Shown here piece after piece: positions 1 to 8,918 of a stretch of DNA of 64,000 nucleotides. The notes beneath the pieces were generated by a model, which was given only the letters and a program-made list of their open reading frames with translations, was not told where the DNA came from and made no database searches. Position 1 is the stretch's first letter, and every line of letters starts with the position of its first letter. The stretch spans positions 321,435 to 385,434 of the forward strand of contig CAJMPR010000003.1 in the NCBI GenBank assembly GCA_905215345.1. The letters are read 5' to 3'. A program made the position numbers and the translations under genes. The DNA comes from an uncultured bacterium. Lineage in GTDB: Bacteria > Bacteroidota > Bacteroidia > Bacteroidales > Bacteroidaceae.

Positions 1-249
1 ATTTTCACAATTTCGACTAATCCTATAAACTCTGGCAAAAGTTCCGGAATAAGAATTATGAGATATGTGATTATGAAAGACTTTTATTCTGCTATCATTC
101 AACTGTTTTATAATCTCAAGAGTATTATCAAAAGAATTATCATCCGATACAATAACTTCATCATCTTTTGAAAGTTGTTCTAAAATACTCAACAATTGTG
201 TTTTTACATATTTTTCCCCATTGTAGGTAAGGAGACACACTGAAATCAT
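1..249 (-). CDS. Glycosyltransferase family 2, N-terminal part (cut by window edge)
   Basis: An open frame of 83 codons starts at 249 and runs off the left edge. It begins MISVCLLTYNGEKYVKTQLL and continues with a DDEVIVSDDNSFDNT stretch, the nucleotide-binding start of a GT-A fold inverting glycosyltransferase (GT2). Its ATG overlaps the TGA of the upstream Wzy-like gene in an ATGA, which suggests translational coupling and membership of the capsule operon. Probable role: adding one sugar of the capsule repeat unit at the cytoplasmic face. Acceptor and donor cannot be told from this fragment. Confidence 0.85.
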   Translation of the reverse strand, partial: MISVCLLTYNGEKYVKTQLLSILEQLSKDDEVIVSDDNSFDNTLEIIKQLNDSRIKVFHNHISHNSYSGTFARVYRISRNCEN

Positions 250-1319
250 ATAGTTAATCCGTAAGTTAAATCACCGGCTCTATTATAATTTATATAAAAT
301 AACAGCCCCAACAGCAGAAAAATAATAGGGACAACAACCACTCTTGTTCTGTTTGTCAAAATAGAGATTAAAGCCGGAATAATAATTATTTCGTAAGTAG
401 CAAATATGGTAGATAGACGTGCAGCTATCACAGGTGATGCACTAAAAAGCATCAACAATATAGTCGAATATAGATATGCATTCCTGATACCATAATAATA
501 AGGTTGCCGTTCTTTTAGAAAATTTTCTGAAAGAGTATATAATATCAAGATTATAATTTGATAGAAAATCATAGGATTCAAAAGACCACCACCCTCAGCA
601 AACATGCCATCAGGATCTGTATATGCAGATAGTGCACCAGTTTGCGCACTAAAAAAGAATAATATAGTACCCACATATTCTTGCACCAATGCAGTAAAAG
701 CATAAGTACAGAAGAGTACAATATATATATTCTTTTGTGAAAACCGTATTTTATTAAAGAAGAAGAACGGGATTATGCAAATGATACTGGTATGAAAAAA
801 CAAGGCAGCTAACACACAGAAAATAAAAGGTCTAAAACGGTTCCCTACGATATATCTTGTTGATAATATTATAATTGCTATGGCTAATGCCCCTCGAATC
901 TGATTAAAGTCCCTTAAAAGGAAAAAACGGGACATATAGACAATCAATCCTATAAATGGATAAATAGAATATTTGATTAATGTTTTAGATAACAGCCATA
1001 ATGTTATTATAGAAGTAATAAAAAAGTAGAAAGTAACGTTATCCCATATCGATTTAAGTATGACTGTGTAAAAATAATATCCAGGTTCAGAATAGGCAAT
1101 ATTAGGATTCATAGAAATATCAGTATCCCATATAGTAGCCGTCATTTTCCAACCATTAATATAATTCTCCGCATCCGCTCCGGCAGCACCTCTAAATGCC
1201 GTAAAGAACATCAACAATACGATTACTAATATCAACGATTTTTTTTTCTGACTTACCCTACATACTTCCGTAACTGAGAAAAATATAATCAGTAAATATA
1301 CAGACCAATAAATACCCAT
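246..1319 (-). CDS. EpsG-type O-antigen/capsule polymerase (Wzy-like)
   Basis: A 357-residue protein made almost entirely of hydrophobic segments (about 10). It has the pattern of the EpsG/Wzy polymerase family: an early RGAAGADAENY motif (about residues 43-53), an EPGYY motif (about 78), an R-rich loop near RDFNQIRGALA (about 136-146) and a later FFHTSI helix. Such enzymes join lipid-linked repeat units in the periplasm. It lies between two glycosyltransferase genes in the capsule operon and overlaps the downstream gene by 4 nt. Base composition is strongly AT-rich, as is usual for horizontally exchanged wzy genes. Wzy sequences diverge quickly, so the call rests on topology, motifs and context. 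Confidence 0.8.
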   Translation of the reverse strand: MGIYWSVYLLIIFFSVTEVCRVSQKKKSLILVIVLLMFFTAFRGAAGADAENYINGWKMTATIWDTDISMNPNIAYSEPGYYFYTVILKSIWDNVTFYFFITSIITLWLLSKTLIKYSIYPFIGLIVYMSRFFLLRDFNQIRGALAIAIIILSTRYIVGNRFRPFIFCVLAALFFHTSIICIIPFFFFNKIRFSQKNIYIVLFCTYAFTALVQEYVGTILFFFSAQTGALSAYTDPDGMFAEGGGLLNPMIFYQIIILILYTLSENFLKERQPYYYGIRNAYLYSTILLMLFSASPVIAARLSTIFATYEIIIIPALISILTNRTRVVVVPIIFLLLGLLFYINYNRAGDLTYGLTI

Positions 1320-1333
1320 TATTCCCTCAAGCC

Positions 1334-2230
1334 CTATTTATGATAAAAGGAAACACCATGAAAAATCCCCCTCCATATATTTTTCAAATAACCCATTCGC
1401 GGAGAAACGCACAACGGGAAATACAACATTTTTATTGCATACTTCACACCGCCAGCAACTTTCCAATACAGAGGGACATAACTATATCTTAACAGAATAA
1501 AATAATTTCGAAATAAATAATAAGTTCTGAAAGGGGTTGGAATAGATATCTTTTTCCCAAAGAAAGAACGGTCACCCTCTCCCAGCCTATGATTCAGTTT
1601 CACAGACTCTATTACAAAAAAACGATACAGCTCTTTTGCTTTAGCTCTCCAACACCACTCATAGTCCACCCCATCAATAAAAAGCTGTTCGTCCATCAGT
1701 CCTACTTTTTTGAAAGTAGCAACTTCCATCAAAGAAGCGGAGCTAATCAATTCTGATACTTCTGTTATATCGCTCTCTATTTTCTTCCCTTTTTTTATCG
1801 TTCCTCTGTAATCTTTGTTCTCGTAACTATTAAATGCTCTTGGTCCTATAGCTCCCACTTTTATATTGGAAGAACATAAATATTCATATCGGGATATTAA
1901 GCTAAGGATCATGTTGCAAGGAGATATACTATCTTGATCCAAAAAAAATACATATTGAAACTGGTGTTCAATAGCATATCTGATACCATAATTTTGCGCG
2001 GCGGCTATGCCTATATTCCCCGGCATCTTTTCATACAAAATTTTTGATGAAGCATTTAAGACACAAGTCAAATCAATAGTTTCAATCGAATTATCCGAAA
2101 TCCATAATAAATCTATCTGTGAAATGATAGGCGATATAACTTTTCTAAGTAAATCGATATCAGGATTATACAAAACTAATATACAAATAACATTTTTCAT
2201 TCTTTCCTGAGTTTCAATCTTCTTCTTCAT
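1334..2230 (-). CDS. Glycosyltransferase family 2 (rhamnosyltransferase-like)
   Basis: Up to 298 residues. The frame has the GT2 pattern of the rhamnosyltransferase-like group: ICILVLYNPD near the start, GNIGIAAAQNYGIRYA, the FFLDQDS metal-binding motif, and the late DGVDYEWCWRAK and LNHRLGEGDR motifs. It probably transfers a deoxysugar or similar residue to the lipid-linked capsule unit. From the first ATG (2230) it would overlap the preceding gene by 17 nt. The internal ATG at 2200 (MKNVICILVLY) has an AGGA just upstream and removes the overlap, so 2200 may be the real start (288 residues). Part of the AT-rich capsule operon. Confidence 0.85.
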   Translation of the reverse strand: MKKKIETQERMKNVICILVLYNPDIDLLRKVISPIISQIDLLWISDNSIETIDLTCVLNASSKILYEKMPGNIGIAAAQNYGIRYAIEHQFQYVFFLDQDSISPCNMILSLISRYEYLCSSNIKVGAIGPRAFNSYENKDYRGTIKKGKKIESDITEVSELISSASLMEVATFKKVGLMDEQLFIDGVDYEWCWRAKAKELYRFFVIESVKLNHRLGEGDRSFFGKKISIPTPFRTYYLFRNYFILLRYSYVPLYWKVAGGVKYAIKMLYFPLCVSPRMGYLKNIWRGIFHGVSFYHK

Positions 2231-3371
2231 TAATAATCATATTAATAAGTTTATGAAAATCGCTTTGTTGTTTCTTAAATACTTTTTGATATCGTTCTTC
2301 ACTTTTCAATTCATAGTACTGATATTTTTTTTCTAAAAGTCTGATACAATTAAATAAATCGTTTGCATAAAAAGGAGAGCAATACAAAACTGAATTACCT
2401 AAAACTTCTGGCATGGAACAAACATTAGAAGCAATAACGGGAGTTCCATATTTCATTGCTTCAACGGGAGGATAACCAAAGCCTTCTGTCAATGAAGGAT
2501 AAATCAGCCCCCATGCATGCATATATAAGTTTTCAATATCAGAAATTGAAACATAATCTAAACTAATAATATTTTGATTTAAAAGTTTTGTATTTACTCC
2601 GGTTGCTATCAACAACATATCAGGAAAACACTCTTTTATTTTATCAAAGCATTTCAGCAAAATATTAAAATTTTTATTTTCCCTATTAGCATTCACAAAT
2701 AGCATGTATTTTCTCTTTTCTGCGAATATTGTTTTCAATTTCTCATTATCAATAGTATCCTTACGAACATATTGTTTTGGAGGTGGATATAAAACATGGA
2801 TAGTTTTTCTATTACCGATTTTTGGGAAATAGTATATAATTGAATTTGAAGTATATTCAGATACTGTGACCAAAGTAACATTATCTTGCAGTAGAAGTGA
2901 CTCTAACTTTCGATAACGTTTTAAAGCTCTACATATTGTAGAATATCTAACATTAGGAAGCCAATAATCAAGACTCAAACGTATATAATTTTTCAGTGAA
3001 CATGGAGATAAAAAATGGATTCTATTATCAAAAAATTCCACATCACCAATATCATGAATAACGCATATCGTTTTACATTCAATATCAGAAATATTATAAT
3101 TTACATATTTTTGAACAATACCTATGAAGAAAACATCAATATTATAAGTGTTAATCCACTCTGAAATCGTAGCTTTACTAATATCCAATAATACAATTTG
3201 AGATTTAAGCTTTTCTAAATCATCTAATAAAAACAGAAGACGGGAATCATATAATCCCCAAATACGGCATCCTTCATAAGACAATAATTCTTTCAAAACT
3301 TTTTCTACATATTCCCCTCCACCGCTATGGTATTCCTGAGTAGATATTAAATCAAACAATATATTTGTCAT
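2214..3371 (-). CDS. Glycosyltransferase family 4 (GT-B fold)
   Basis: 385 residues. The C-terminal half carries the GT4 signature: NRENKNFNILLKCF (about 228-241), then YPSLTEGFGYPPVEAMKYG with the EGFG-x5-E nucleotide-sugar binding motif, then TPVIAS and SMPEVLG. N-terminal features such as GGGEYVEKVLKEL and CVIHDIGDVEFF fit the acceptor domain. It should be a cytoplasmic retaining transferase that extends the capsule repeat unit. Its ATG overlaps the stop of the preceding LicD gene by 4 nt (3368-3371), so the pair is probably translationally coupled. Confidence 0.9.
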   Translation of the reverse strand: MTNILFDLISTQEYHSGGGEYVEKVLKELLSYEGCRIWGLYDSRLLFLLDDLEKLKSQIVLLDISKATISEWINTYNIDVFFIGIVQKYVNYNISDIECKTICVIHDIGDVEFFDNRIHFLSPCSLKNYIRLSLDYWLPNVRYSTICRALKRYRKLESLLLQDNVTLVTVSEYTSNSIIYYFPKIGNRKTIHVLYPPPKQYVRKDTIDNEKLKTIFAEKRKYMLFVNANRENKNFNILLKCFDKIKECFPDMLLIATGVNTKLLNQNIISLDYVSISDIENLYMHAWGLIYPSLTEGFGYPPVEAMKYGTPVIASNVCSMPEVLGNSVLYCSPFYANDLFNCIRLLEKKYQYYELKSEERYQKVFKKQQSDFHKLINMIINEEED

Positions 3372-4186
3372 TTTGAAATATCTTTTGCTTTATTATCTAA
3401 GTTCACGGATAATGTGTGAATCCTTCGATATTCTTCTTCAGGAAGTTTCATATAGTCACCATACAGCTTCTTTAACACCTTGTCACAGTCATGTGGAGCA
3501 ACAAATGAATGTCCCTCAAAAATAATTTCTAAAGACGGGAAAATATCAGCAATGCGATAATTACAATACCCAAATCCACTGCCATAAGTAAAAGTTAAAT
3601 TACCAGACTTCACAAAAAAGGAATCTATACCTCTAAAAACAGAGTAGAATAATGTCATCACACAATACATGCAATGCAAATACCAATATCTAAACTTTCC
3701 CGCTTTGACATGAGATATTTTATATAAAAAGCGTACATGCATTGCATCTGAAATACGTGTAAATAAATAACTGCATTTCTGCATCGGGAAAATATCGATA
3801 TATATTCCTCTGTATCTATAATTTATATCCCAATTATCGCGTTCTACAATAGCAGAATTCAAATCCCGTATCTTAGCATAAGGAGCTACATATCCTCTAT
3901 CCTTTTTATGAGTTTGCAGAATCAAATTCTGCGGCAGTTCAGTCTCTACAATCTCTATAAATCGTTTATAATCTTTCCACATCATTGATATATCCAAATC
4001 ATCATCCCAAGGAATAAATCCTCCATGCCTTACCGCACCCAATAAAGTACCATCCGATATCCAGTATTTTATATTATGCTTTTTACAGATTCCATCAATG
4101 ATAATCAGCATATCTAACATTCTCAACTGATGTTCCCGTAGGATAGAACCATCCGGGTTATACTTTTCTCGTAAATTCTCTTTCAT
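3368..4186 (-). CDS. LicD-family phosphotransferase
   Basis: 272 residues. The diagnostic LicD motif sits at about residues 42-70: YWISDGTLLGAVRHGGFIPW followed by DDDLDISM, whose acidic cluster is predicted to bind metal. A second conserved patch, YRGIYIDIFPM, follows. LicD proteins transfer phosphocholine, phosphoethanolamine or similar groups from a CDP carrier to a glycan. Only 1 nt separates its start from the Wzx stop, and it overlaps the next gene. The nucleotidyltransferase at 5691-6404 and the PLP enzyme at 6983-8041 could make the activated donor, so the capsule repeat unit probably carries a phospho-substituent. The exact group transferred is an inference. Confidence 0.88.
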   Translation of the reverse strand: MKENLREKYNPDGSILREHQLRMLDMLIIIDGICKKHNIKYWISDGTLLGAVRHGGFIPWDDDLDISMMWKDYKRFIEIVETELPQNLILQTHKKDRGYVAPYAKIRDLNSAIVERDNWDINYRYRGIYIDIFPMQKCSYLFTRISDAMHVRFLYKISHVKAGKFRYWYLHCMYCVMTLFYSVFRGIDSFFVKSGNLTFTYGSGFGYCNYRIADIFPSLEIIFEGHSFVAPHDCDKVLKKLYGDYMKLPEEEYRRIHTLSVNLDNKAKDISK

Positions 4187-4187
4187 T

Positions 4188-5624
4188 TTATTTCTTAATT
4201 ATAGATATAAGTTCCTTGAATTCATCCATTTTAAAAAGTACAGATAATATTACATAAAAGACAGCACCAATAAAAAAACCTCCAACAATTTTTAGTAAAT
4301 CAGAAGAGAATATAGCAATAGAGTAATAAACTATACCTCCCATTGCTACTGCCAATAATAGAGATGGAAAATAATCTTTCAATTGGGTCACAAAACTCAA
4401 TTTTATCAGACGGCTTGTATAATGGCTATTCATATAAGTAGCAATGACAGCATACAAAACACGTCCCCAGCACATTGCCTCAATCCCGAATGGAATTGAA
4501 ATAACTAAAATTGAAGTTGCTATTATCTTTTTTATAATTTCCAAACGTAAAGCCCAGTCAGAATGTCCCTTTACTAATAACAGATTAAGATTGATTTGAC
4601 TTAAGTGGTCCAACATCCAATCAAGGCATAATATTTGAAGAAGGATAACAGCCCCCAACCATTTGTCAGTCAGCAAAAAAGAAATCAAAGGCTCAGCTAT
4701 GGCAGCCAGACCAATCATTAACGGAAAAATCAAGAAAGAAGCCAATTTGATATACTTCCTATAGGCTAAAGCCAAACGTTCATCATCGTCTTGAATACTA
4801 CTTAATATAGGAAATGTAACGCGAGATATAATGGCGTTTATATTGCCTGAAGGTAATATGGCAAACTGCTCCGCACGAGTATAATATCCCAGTTCTGCAG
4901 ATGAATAACGACGTCCTATTATTATTGCATATAAATTATAATATAGAGCATGAATTAATCTTGAATATAACAACTTGGAGCCAAAAGAAAAAAGATTTAA
5001 GAAGGAATCTTTCGAAAAAACTCTCAAAGGACGCCAAGTTATATAATAATAAGATAATAGAGTGACAAAAAGAGCATTTAATAAAGACTGACAAACCAAA
5101 GCCCATACTCCATATTCTTTATATGCCATTGCTATGCCAATGCAGCCTGAAGCAATTGCAGATATTAAAGATATCTTAGACTGCGTTTTAAAGTCTATCC
5201 TTATCATTAATATTGTTTTGGGAATGGCAGCAAAGGATGTGATTATTAAATTCAAAGTAAGAATCCGGGTTACCCATGTAAGTTCGGACATATGATAAAA
5301 TCGGGAAATAAAAGGTGCACTTATAAACAGCAGAGAATAGAGTAAAATAGAAATTGCGATATTAAAATAAAATACAGTTGACAAATCCTTTTCTGTCCTG
5401 TCCTTCTTTTGAACCAAAGCATCAGAAAAGCCACTATCCATAAAAGTTTGGGATATCTGAAGAAAAATGGCCAGCATACCAATCATACCATAATCTGATG
5501 GCAAAAGAAGTCGGGCCATTATGATATTGATAGCAAACTGTACCCCTTGTAATGAAAAACGCTCAACAGCGCTCCATTGTATACCAGAAATTGTTTTAGA
5601 TTTTAGTTCTTCTGGCTTTGACAT
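4188..5624 (-). CDS. Wzx-type lipopolysaccharide/capsule flippase (MOP superfamily)
   Basis: 478 residues with 12-14 predicted membrane segments. The N-terminus, KSKTISGIQWSAVERFSLQG followed by INIIMARLLLPSDYGMIGML, is the classical start of the WzxC/oligosaccharide flippase group of the MOP superfamily. Such proteins move the undecaprenyl-linked repeat unit to the periplasmic face, where the Wzy-like protein (246-1319) would polymerise it. It is tightly packed against licD. A 66-nt gap separates it from the nucleotidyltransferase gene upstream. Confidence 0.9.
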   Translation of the reverse strand: MSKPEELKSKTISGIQWSAVERFSLQGVQFAINIIMARLLLPSDYGMIGMLAIFLQISQTFMDSGFSDALVQKKDRTEKDLSTVFYFNIAISILLYSLLFISAPFISRFYHMSELTWVTRILTLNLIITSFAAIPKTILMIRIDFKTQSKISLISAIASGCIGIAMAYKEYGVWALVCQSLLNALFVTLLSYYYITWRPLRVFSKDSFLNLFSFGSKLLYSRLIHALYYNLYAIIIGRRYSSAELGYYTRAEQFAILPSGNINAIISRVTFPILSSIQDDDERLALAYRKYIKLASFLIFPLMIGLAAIAEPLISFLLTDKWLGAVILLQILCLDWMLDHLSQINLNLLLVKGHSDWALRLEIIKKIIATSILVISIPFGIEAMCWGRVLYAVIATYMNSHYTSRLIKLSFVTQLKDYFPSLLLAVAMGGIVYYSIAIFSSDLLKIVGGFFIGAVFYVILSVLFKMDEFKELISIIKK

Positions 5625-5690
5625 AAATAATAAAAACAGAAATTATATTCATAATCATTTTGTAAGATTCTTTTTCTTAAACAAAGACGC

Positions 5691-6404
5691 TTACTCTTCT
5701 TTTTTTATAATGCTTCGTATCTTCAACAGATTATCTATCGAATCTATTTCGGACCATTGATGTTCAGAAACATCTATCGCTTTAAACAAGTGCCGTTCTG
5801 ACAAAGACAGTTGTACTAATCCATTTTCATACCATTGATCGTACAGTTCTTCCAATACTAAACTATCAATTTCATCATATAGTATCCGGGCACCTACACC
5901 ATCATATTTGGTAATTCCAACATATTCACCATCATATTCATCCAGCTCTTTTCCCATCACAACCATGTGCCCGTCCAATAGTTGGACATTATAATCTCCA
6001 TGGGACTTTATAGACGAATCATAATAAATAATCGTTTCATTGGGCAATGAACAAATTTCCTTTGCCAATGAACGGGAAAATACGATGTCGGCATTCAGAA
6101 TCACCGTTGGATTCTCCTTAAGTAGTATATCACGGGCAAACCATAAAGAAGCCACACTATTTGTCACCTTATAAAAAGGATTTATTATGTAATGACAAGA
6201 ATTGCCTAACAATTCCATGATTTGTTGGGAACAAAAGCCCAAAACAATAGTGACGGACGCTTCTTTATCGAATTCTTTTATCAAACGGACTGTTCTTTCT
6301 ATAACAGTTTCTTGCTGGGTAACTTTCACCAAGCATTTTGGAGAATTCTTTGTATAAGGGTATAGTCTTGAGCCAATACCGGCAGCTAAAATGATGTATT
6401 CCAT
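5691..6404 (-). CDS. Nucleotidyltransferase (sugar-phosphate or phospho-amino-alcohol type)
   Basis: 237 residues. The protein begins with the nucleotidyltransferase signature: ILAAGIGSRLYPYTKNSPKC, then a Lys-containing LVKV (about residues 4-28). It also has an ILNADIVFS motif (about 101-109) that supplies a metal-binding Asp. It is a short single-domain enzyme without the C-terminal left-handed helix of bifunctional enzymes, like LicC-type CTP:phosphocholine cytidylyltransferases and short sugar-1-phosphate nucleotidylyltransferases. With licD downstream and a HisC-like PLP enzyme upstream, CTP activation of a phospho-amino-alcohol is an attractive role. A hexose-1-phosphate substrate remains possible. 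Confidence 0.8.
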   Translation of the reverse strand: MEYIILAAGIGSRLYPYTKNSPKCLVKVTQQETVIERTVRLIKEFDKEASVTIVLGFCSQQIMELLGNSCHYIINPFYKVTNSVASLWFARDILLKENPTVILNADIVFSRSLAKEICSLPNETIIYYDSSIKSHGDYNVQLLDGHMVVMGKELDEYDGEYVGITKYDGVGARILYDEIDSLVLEELYDQWYENGLVQLSLSERHLFKAIDVSEHQWSEIDSIDNLLKIRSIIKKEE

Positions 6405-6421
6405 AAATTTACTATTTTATT

Positions 6422-6952
6422 TTACCAAAGAAATAATCCATAACGATGCAATGTATTCGTTATAGGAAATGTGATATTAATATTTATATTGGATAATGTT
6501 TTTATGATGTTACAGCCGGTTGCCTCCCAGGGCATCCTCGATAGATAAGGATTAACGCAATGTTCTTTATTACAACCGTTTTTACACAGTTTGCAGCTGC
6601 CGCCAATAAAAGACAAAGCCATTGAATTGTTATGTTTGTACAATTCTCCTTCTAAATATAATAGGGCTTTATGGATAGTATTGGTAGACTCCGCTCTTTT
6701 CTTCTCAAAATTATCTTCATCCAAATACACTTCACAGATAATAACTGCCGCATGCTCGTACTCTCTAAACATCTTGGGATAGTCTACATTAGGAATATGG
6801 GGCGGACAAGTCCATTTCACATTATAATTCTTACAATGAAAACATTTTTGCTTCACGCGCTCCTCAAAAACAAACGAGGAAGGAGCAATCGGCACTATTT
6901 TAAGTTCAGCATACTTGCTATGAAGAGCATTCTTTATTTCATCAAAATTCAT
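6422..6952 (-). CDS. DUF2284-type cysteine-rich metal-binding protein
   Basis: 176 residues. Cysteines fall in two clusters: CFHCKNYNVKWTCPPHIPN (about residues 36-54), and GGSCKLCKNGCNKEHCVNP followed by an ATGCN (about 116-148). This arrangement is that of the DUF2284 'predicted metal-binding' family, which probably holds an iron-sulfur cluster or zinc. No catalytic function is established for the family as far as I know. Its place between the PLP enzyme and the nucleotidyltransferase in a capsule operon is unusual and hints at a redox or metal-dependent step in making the capsule substituent. The gaps on each side are about 17 and 30 nt, consistent with co-transcription. Confidence 0.75.
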   Translation of the reverse strand: MNFDEIKNALHSKYAELKIVPIAPSSFVFEERVKQKCFHCKNYNVKWTCPPHIPNVDYPKMFREYEHAAVIICEVYLDEDNFEKKRAESTNTIHKALLYLEGELYKHNNSMALSFIGGSCKLCKNGCNKEHCVNPYLSRMPWEATGCNIIKTLSNININITFPITNTLHRYGLFLW

Positions 6953-6982
6953 ATATCAGGCTAATCAGTGGTGATTCAACTG

Positions 6983-8041
6983 CTACTTATCTAAATCATC
7001 AATAGCAGCAAGAAATTTCTGCATTATTCCCTTTTCACCGGTGGATACTCTTAAGCATTTACCCAGAACACCGATTCCGCTATACGACTTTATCAAAATC
7101 CTTTTTTCCTCTTTCATCTTGGCAACTAATTCATCAGCATCTATCTTGGATTTGATAAAGATAAAGTTTCCCTCTTTGGCACTAAATTCATATTTTCGTT
7201 TTTGCAGCTCACTCATGAGGAATTCTTTACCTTCACGCTGCTTGGCAATTAGAGTATCTACCATACCGGGGGTCTCAATTATGCTCTCTGCAAGTTTCAT
7301 GCTGAAGACATTTATATTATGGGGAGTACACAGCTTCTGTATATAAGCTACCCCTTCAGCCTGACCGACTACATAACCTAATCGGCAACCAGCCAAAGAA
7401 AAAAGTTTTGAGAAGGTACGAGTTACGAATACATGGTCATTATTCAATGCGTATTTAATAAAAGAATGGGGATAGAAATAATGATAGGCTTCATCAATTA
7501 AAACTGTCACTTCATTAACTTTAGCAGCAGCCATTATTCTGTCCATTTCTTCAGTAGTATATACATCGCCCACAGGGTTGTTCGGATTGAGTACAACCAA
7601 TAAATCAACATCCGCCTTTAGCTGGTCAATAATATTATTGACATCGAATGTAAGATCTTCATTATAATGTACTGGAATATGTTGTCTGCCATACATATTT
7701 GCATATACCTCGTACATAGCATACGAAGGAGCGACCGATACTATTTTACCTCCCGGACGGGAATATGCTTCAATCACATATCGTACAGCCTCTGCCGATC
7801 CGTTCGTCAGGCAGATTTGCTCTACCTCTGCTCCAATGAACTTTCCTAATTTTTGAGTAAAGTTTAGTTGCCCGGGATATTTTGATATGGATTCAGGAGT
7901 TATAGTCGCTAACACCTCATGTATAAAATCCTCGGGGAGCCCACCCGGATTCTCGTTAAGATCCATCCGAATATAATTATCACGTGAGTTTTGATCGAAA
8001 ATACGGTTCAATCCAACTAAATGTTCATTTAAATAATACAT
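6983..8041 (-). CDS. HisC/CobD-like PLP-dependent enzyme (fold type I)
   Basis: 352 residues. Seen: MDLNENPGGLP (26-36), TNGSAEAV (79-86), NPNNPVGD (152-159), LIDEAYHYFYP (181-191), and TFSKLFSLAGCRLGY with the presumed PLP lysine K212 and R220. These are the features of the histidinol-phosphate aminotransferase family. Members of this family in capsule loci have been recruited to other phospho-substrates: HisC-like enzymes of the Campylobacter jejuni capsule make ethanolamine phosphate by decarboxylating phosphoserine, or serinol phosphate by transamination, and CobD decarboxylates threonine phosphate. The nearby nucleotidyltransferase and LicD fit such a role. A histidine biosynthesis role is unlikely because no other his gene is present. 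Confidence 0.82.
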   Translation of the reverse strand: MYYLNEHLVGLNRIFDQNSRDNYIRMDLNENPGGLPEDFIHEVLATITPESISKYPGQLNFTQKLGKFIGAEVEQICLTNGSAEAVRYVIEAYSRPGGKIVSVAPSYAMYEVYANMYGRQHIPVHYNEDLTFDVNNIIDQLKADVDLLVVLNPNNPVGDVYTTEEMDRIMAAAKVNEVTVLIDEAYHYFYPHSFIKYALNNDHVFVTRTFSKLFSLAGCRLGYVVGQAEGVAYIQKLCTPHNINVFSMKLAESIIETPGMVDTLIAKQREGKEFLMSELQKRKYEFSAKEGNFIFIKSKIDADELVAKMKEEKRILIKSYSGIGVLGKCLRVSTGEKGIMQKFLAAIDDLDK

Positions 8042-8229
8042 ATTAAAAAGATTTTGGTGTAAACACGCACTGTTTTGCTACGATGCCGTATAGCGGTAAC
8101 GTAGTACAACATTGAGCTGTTTTTTTTAATTAATAATTAAGTTGTTCGCAATATTCACGAATACAAGGCTTATTGTTCTTATCAGACTCATTTTACTTTC
8201 TTCGATAAACAGATTGCTGATTTACCGTA
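8042..8229 (-). other. Intergenic gap inside the capsule operon
   Basis: A 188-nt AT-rich stretch between the initiating transferase and the PLP enzyme gene. It contains an imperfect stem-loop (about 8077-8108, arms around GCTACG and CGTAG) and a run of T at 8119-8126. No coding frame is convincing. It marks the boundary between the GC-richer operon head (8230-10026) and the AT-rich variable genes, a likely recombination joint between conserved and exchangeable parts of the locus. Confidence 0.5.
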
Positions 8230-8865
8230 TTAAAATTTCTTTCCGAAAGCAATATTCATAAACGTCATGGCAAGTATCTTGAAGTCGAAACCCCAGGAGC
8301 GGTGCTCCAGATAGAACAGATCGTAGCGCAGACGGCGGAGCATTTTTTCCAGAGTATCGGTATAGCCGTTGTACAGGGTGGCGTAAGAGGTTACCCCGGG
8401 ACGGATTTGATAGAGATAACGGTAGCGGGGGTCTTCTTTTATAATCTGGTCGATATAGAATTGGCGTTCGGGACGGGGGCCGATAAAGGCCATGTCACCA
8501 CAGAAGACGTTCCAGAGCTGGGGGAGTTCGTCCAGGTGGTGGTCGCGCAGGAACCTTCCGACCTTAGTCATGCGGGGGTCTTCCTCACCGGCGTAGAGGG
8601 CGGGGCCTTTTTTCTCGGCATCCAGCTTCATGCTGCGGAATTTATAGATATTGAAGGGACGGCCGAAGCGACCGATACGCTCTTGCTTGAAAATAGCAGG
8701 ACCACCGTCTTCACGCTTCACGGCAATATAGCATAACAGAAACAAGGGAGAAAATACGATGAGGGCACCGAGCGCAAGAAGACAGTCACCGATACGCTTC
8801 ACATTGCGCTCGAAGGCGTTCATGCCGTCGGGAATGAAATGGTCGTCTTTTTCTATGGAATCCAT
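8230..8865 (-). CDS. Initiating undecaprenyl-phosphate sugar-phosphate transferase
   Basis: 211 residues of the bacterial sugar transferase (PglC/WbaP catalytic domain) family. One N-terminal hydrophobic segment (about 28-50, CLLALGALIVFSPLFLLCYI) is followed by KQERIGRFGRPFNIYKFRSM, DPRMTKVGRFLRDHHLDELP, QLWNVFCGDMAFIGPRPER and RPGVTSYATLYNGY, all conserved catalytic blocks. It transfers a sugar-1-phosphate from a nucleotide donor to undecaprenyl phosphate, starting the capsule repeat unit. It is the short monotopic form, lacking the multi-TM N-terminal region of WbaP. Base composition is clearly more GC-rich than the genes downstream, like upxY and upxZ, so it belongs to the conserved operon head. 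Confidence 0.92.
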   Translation of the reverse strand: MDSIEKDDHFIPDGMNAFERNVKRIGDCLLALGALIVFSPLFLLCYIAVKREDGGPAIFKQERIGRFGRPFNIYKFRSMKLDAEKKGPALYAGEEDPRMTKVGRFLRDHHLDELPQLWNVFCGDMAFIGPRPERQFYIDQIIKEDPRYRYLYQIRPGVTSYATLYNGYTDTLEKMLRRLRYDLFYLEHRSWGFDFKILAMTFMNIAFGKKF

Positions 8866-8918
8866 TCTTATTTAATTAAGGTTTACTAATTACGAATTAC
8901 AGGAGAAGATGTGACTAT

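Noticed and set aside
6983..8041. Histidinol-phosphate aminotransferase of histidine biosynthesis
   Set aside because: No other his genes are near and the gene is embedded in a capsule operon with licD and a nucleotidyltransferase.
5691..8041. Aminoethylphosphonate (C-P bond) pathway
   Set aside because: No PEP mutase or phosphonopyruvate decarboxylase gene is present, so a phosphonate is not supported within the window.
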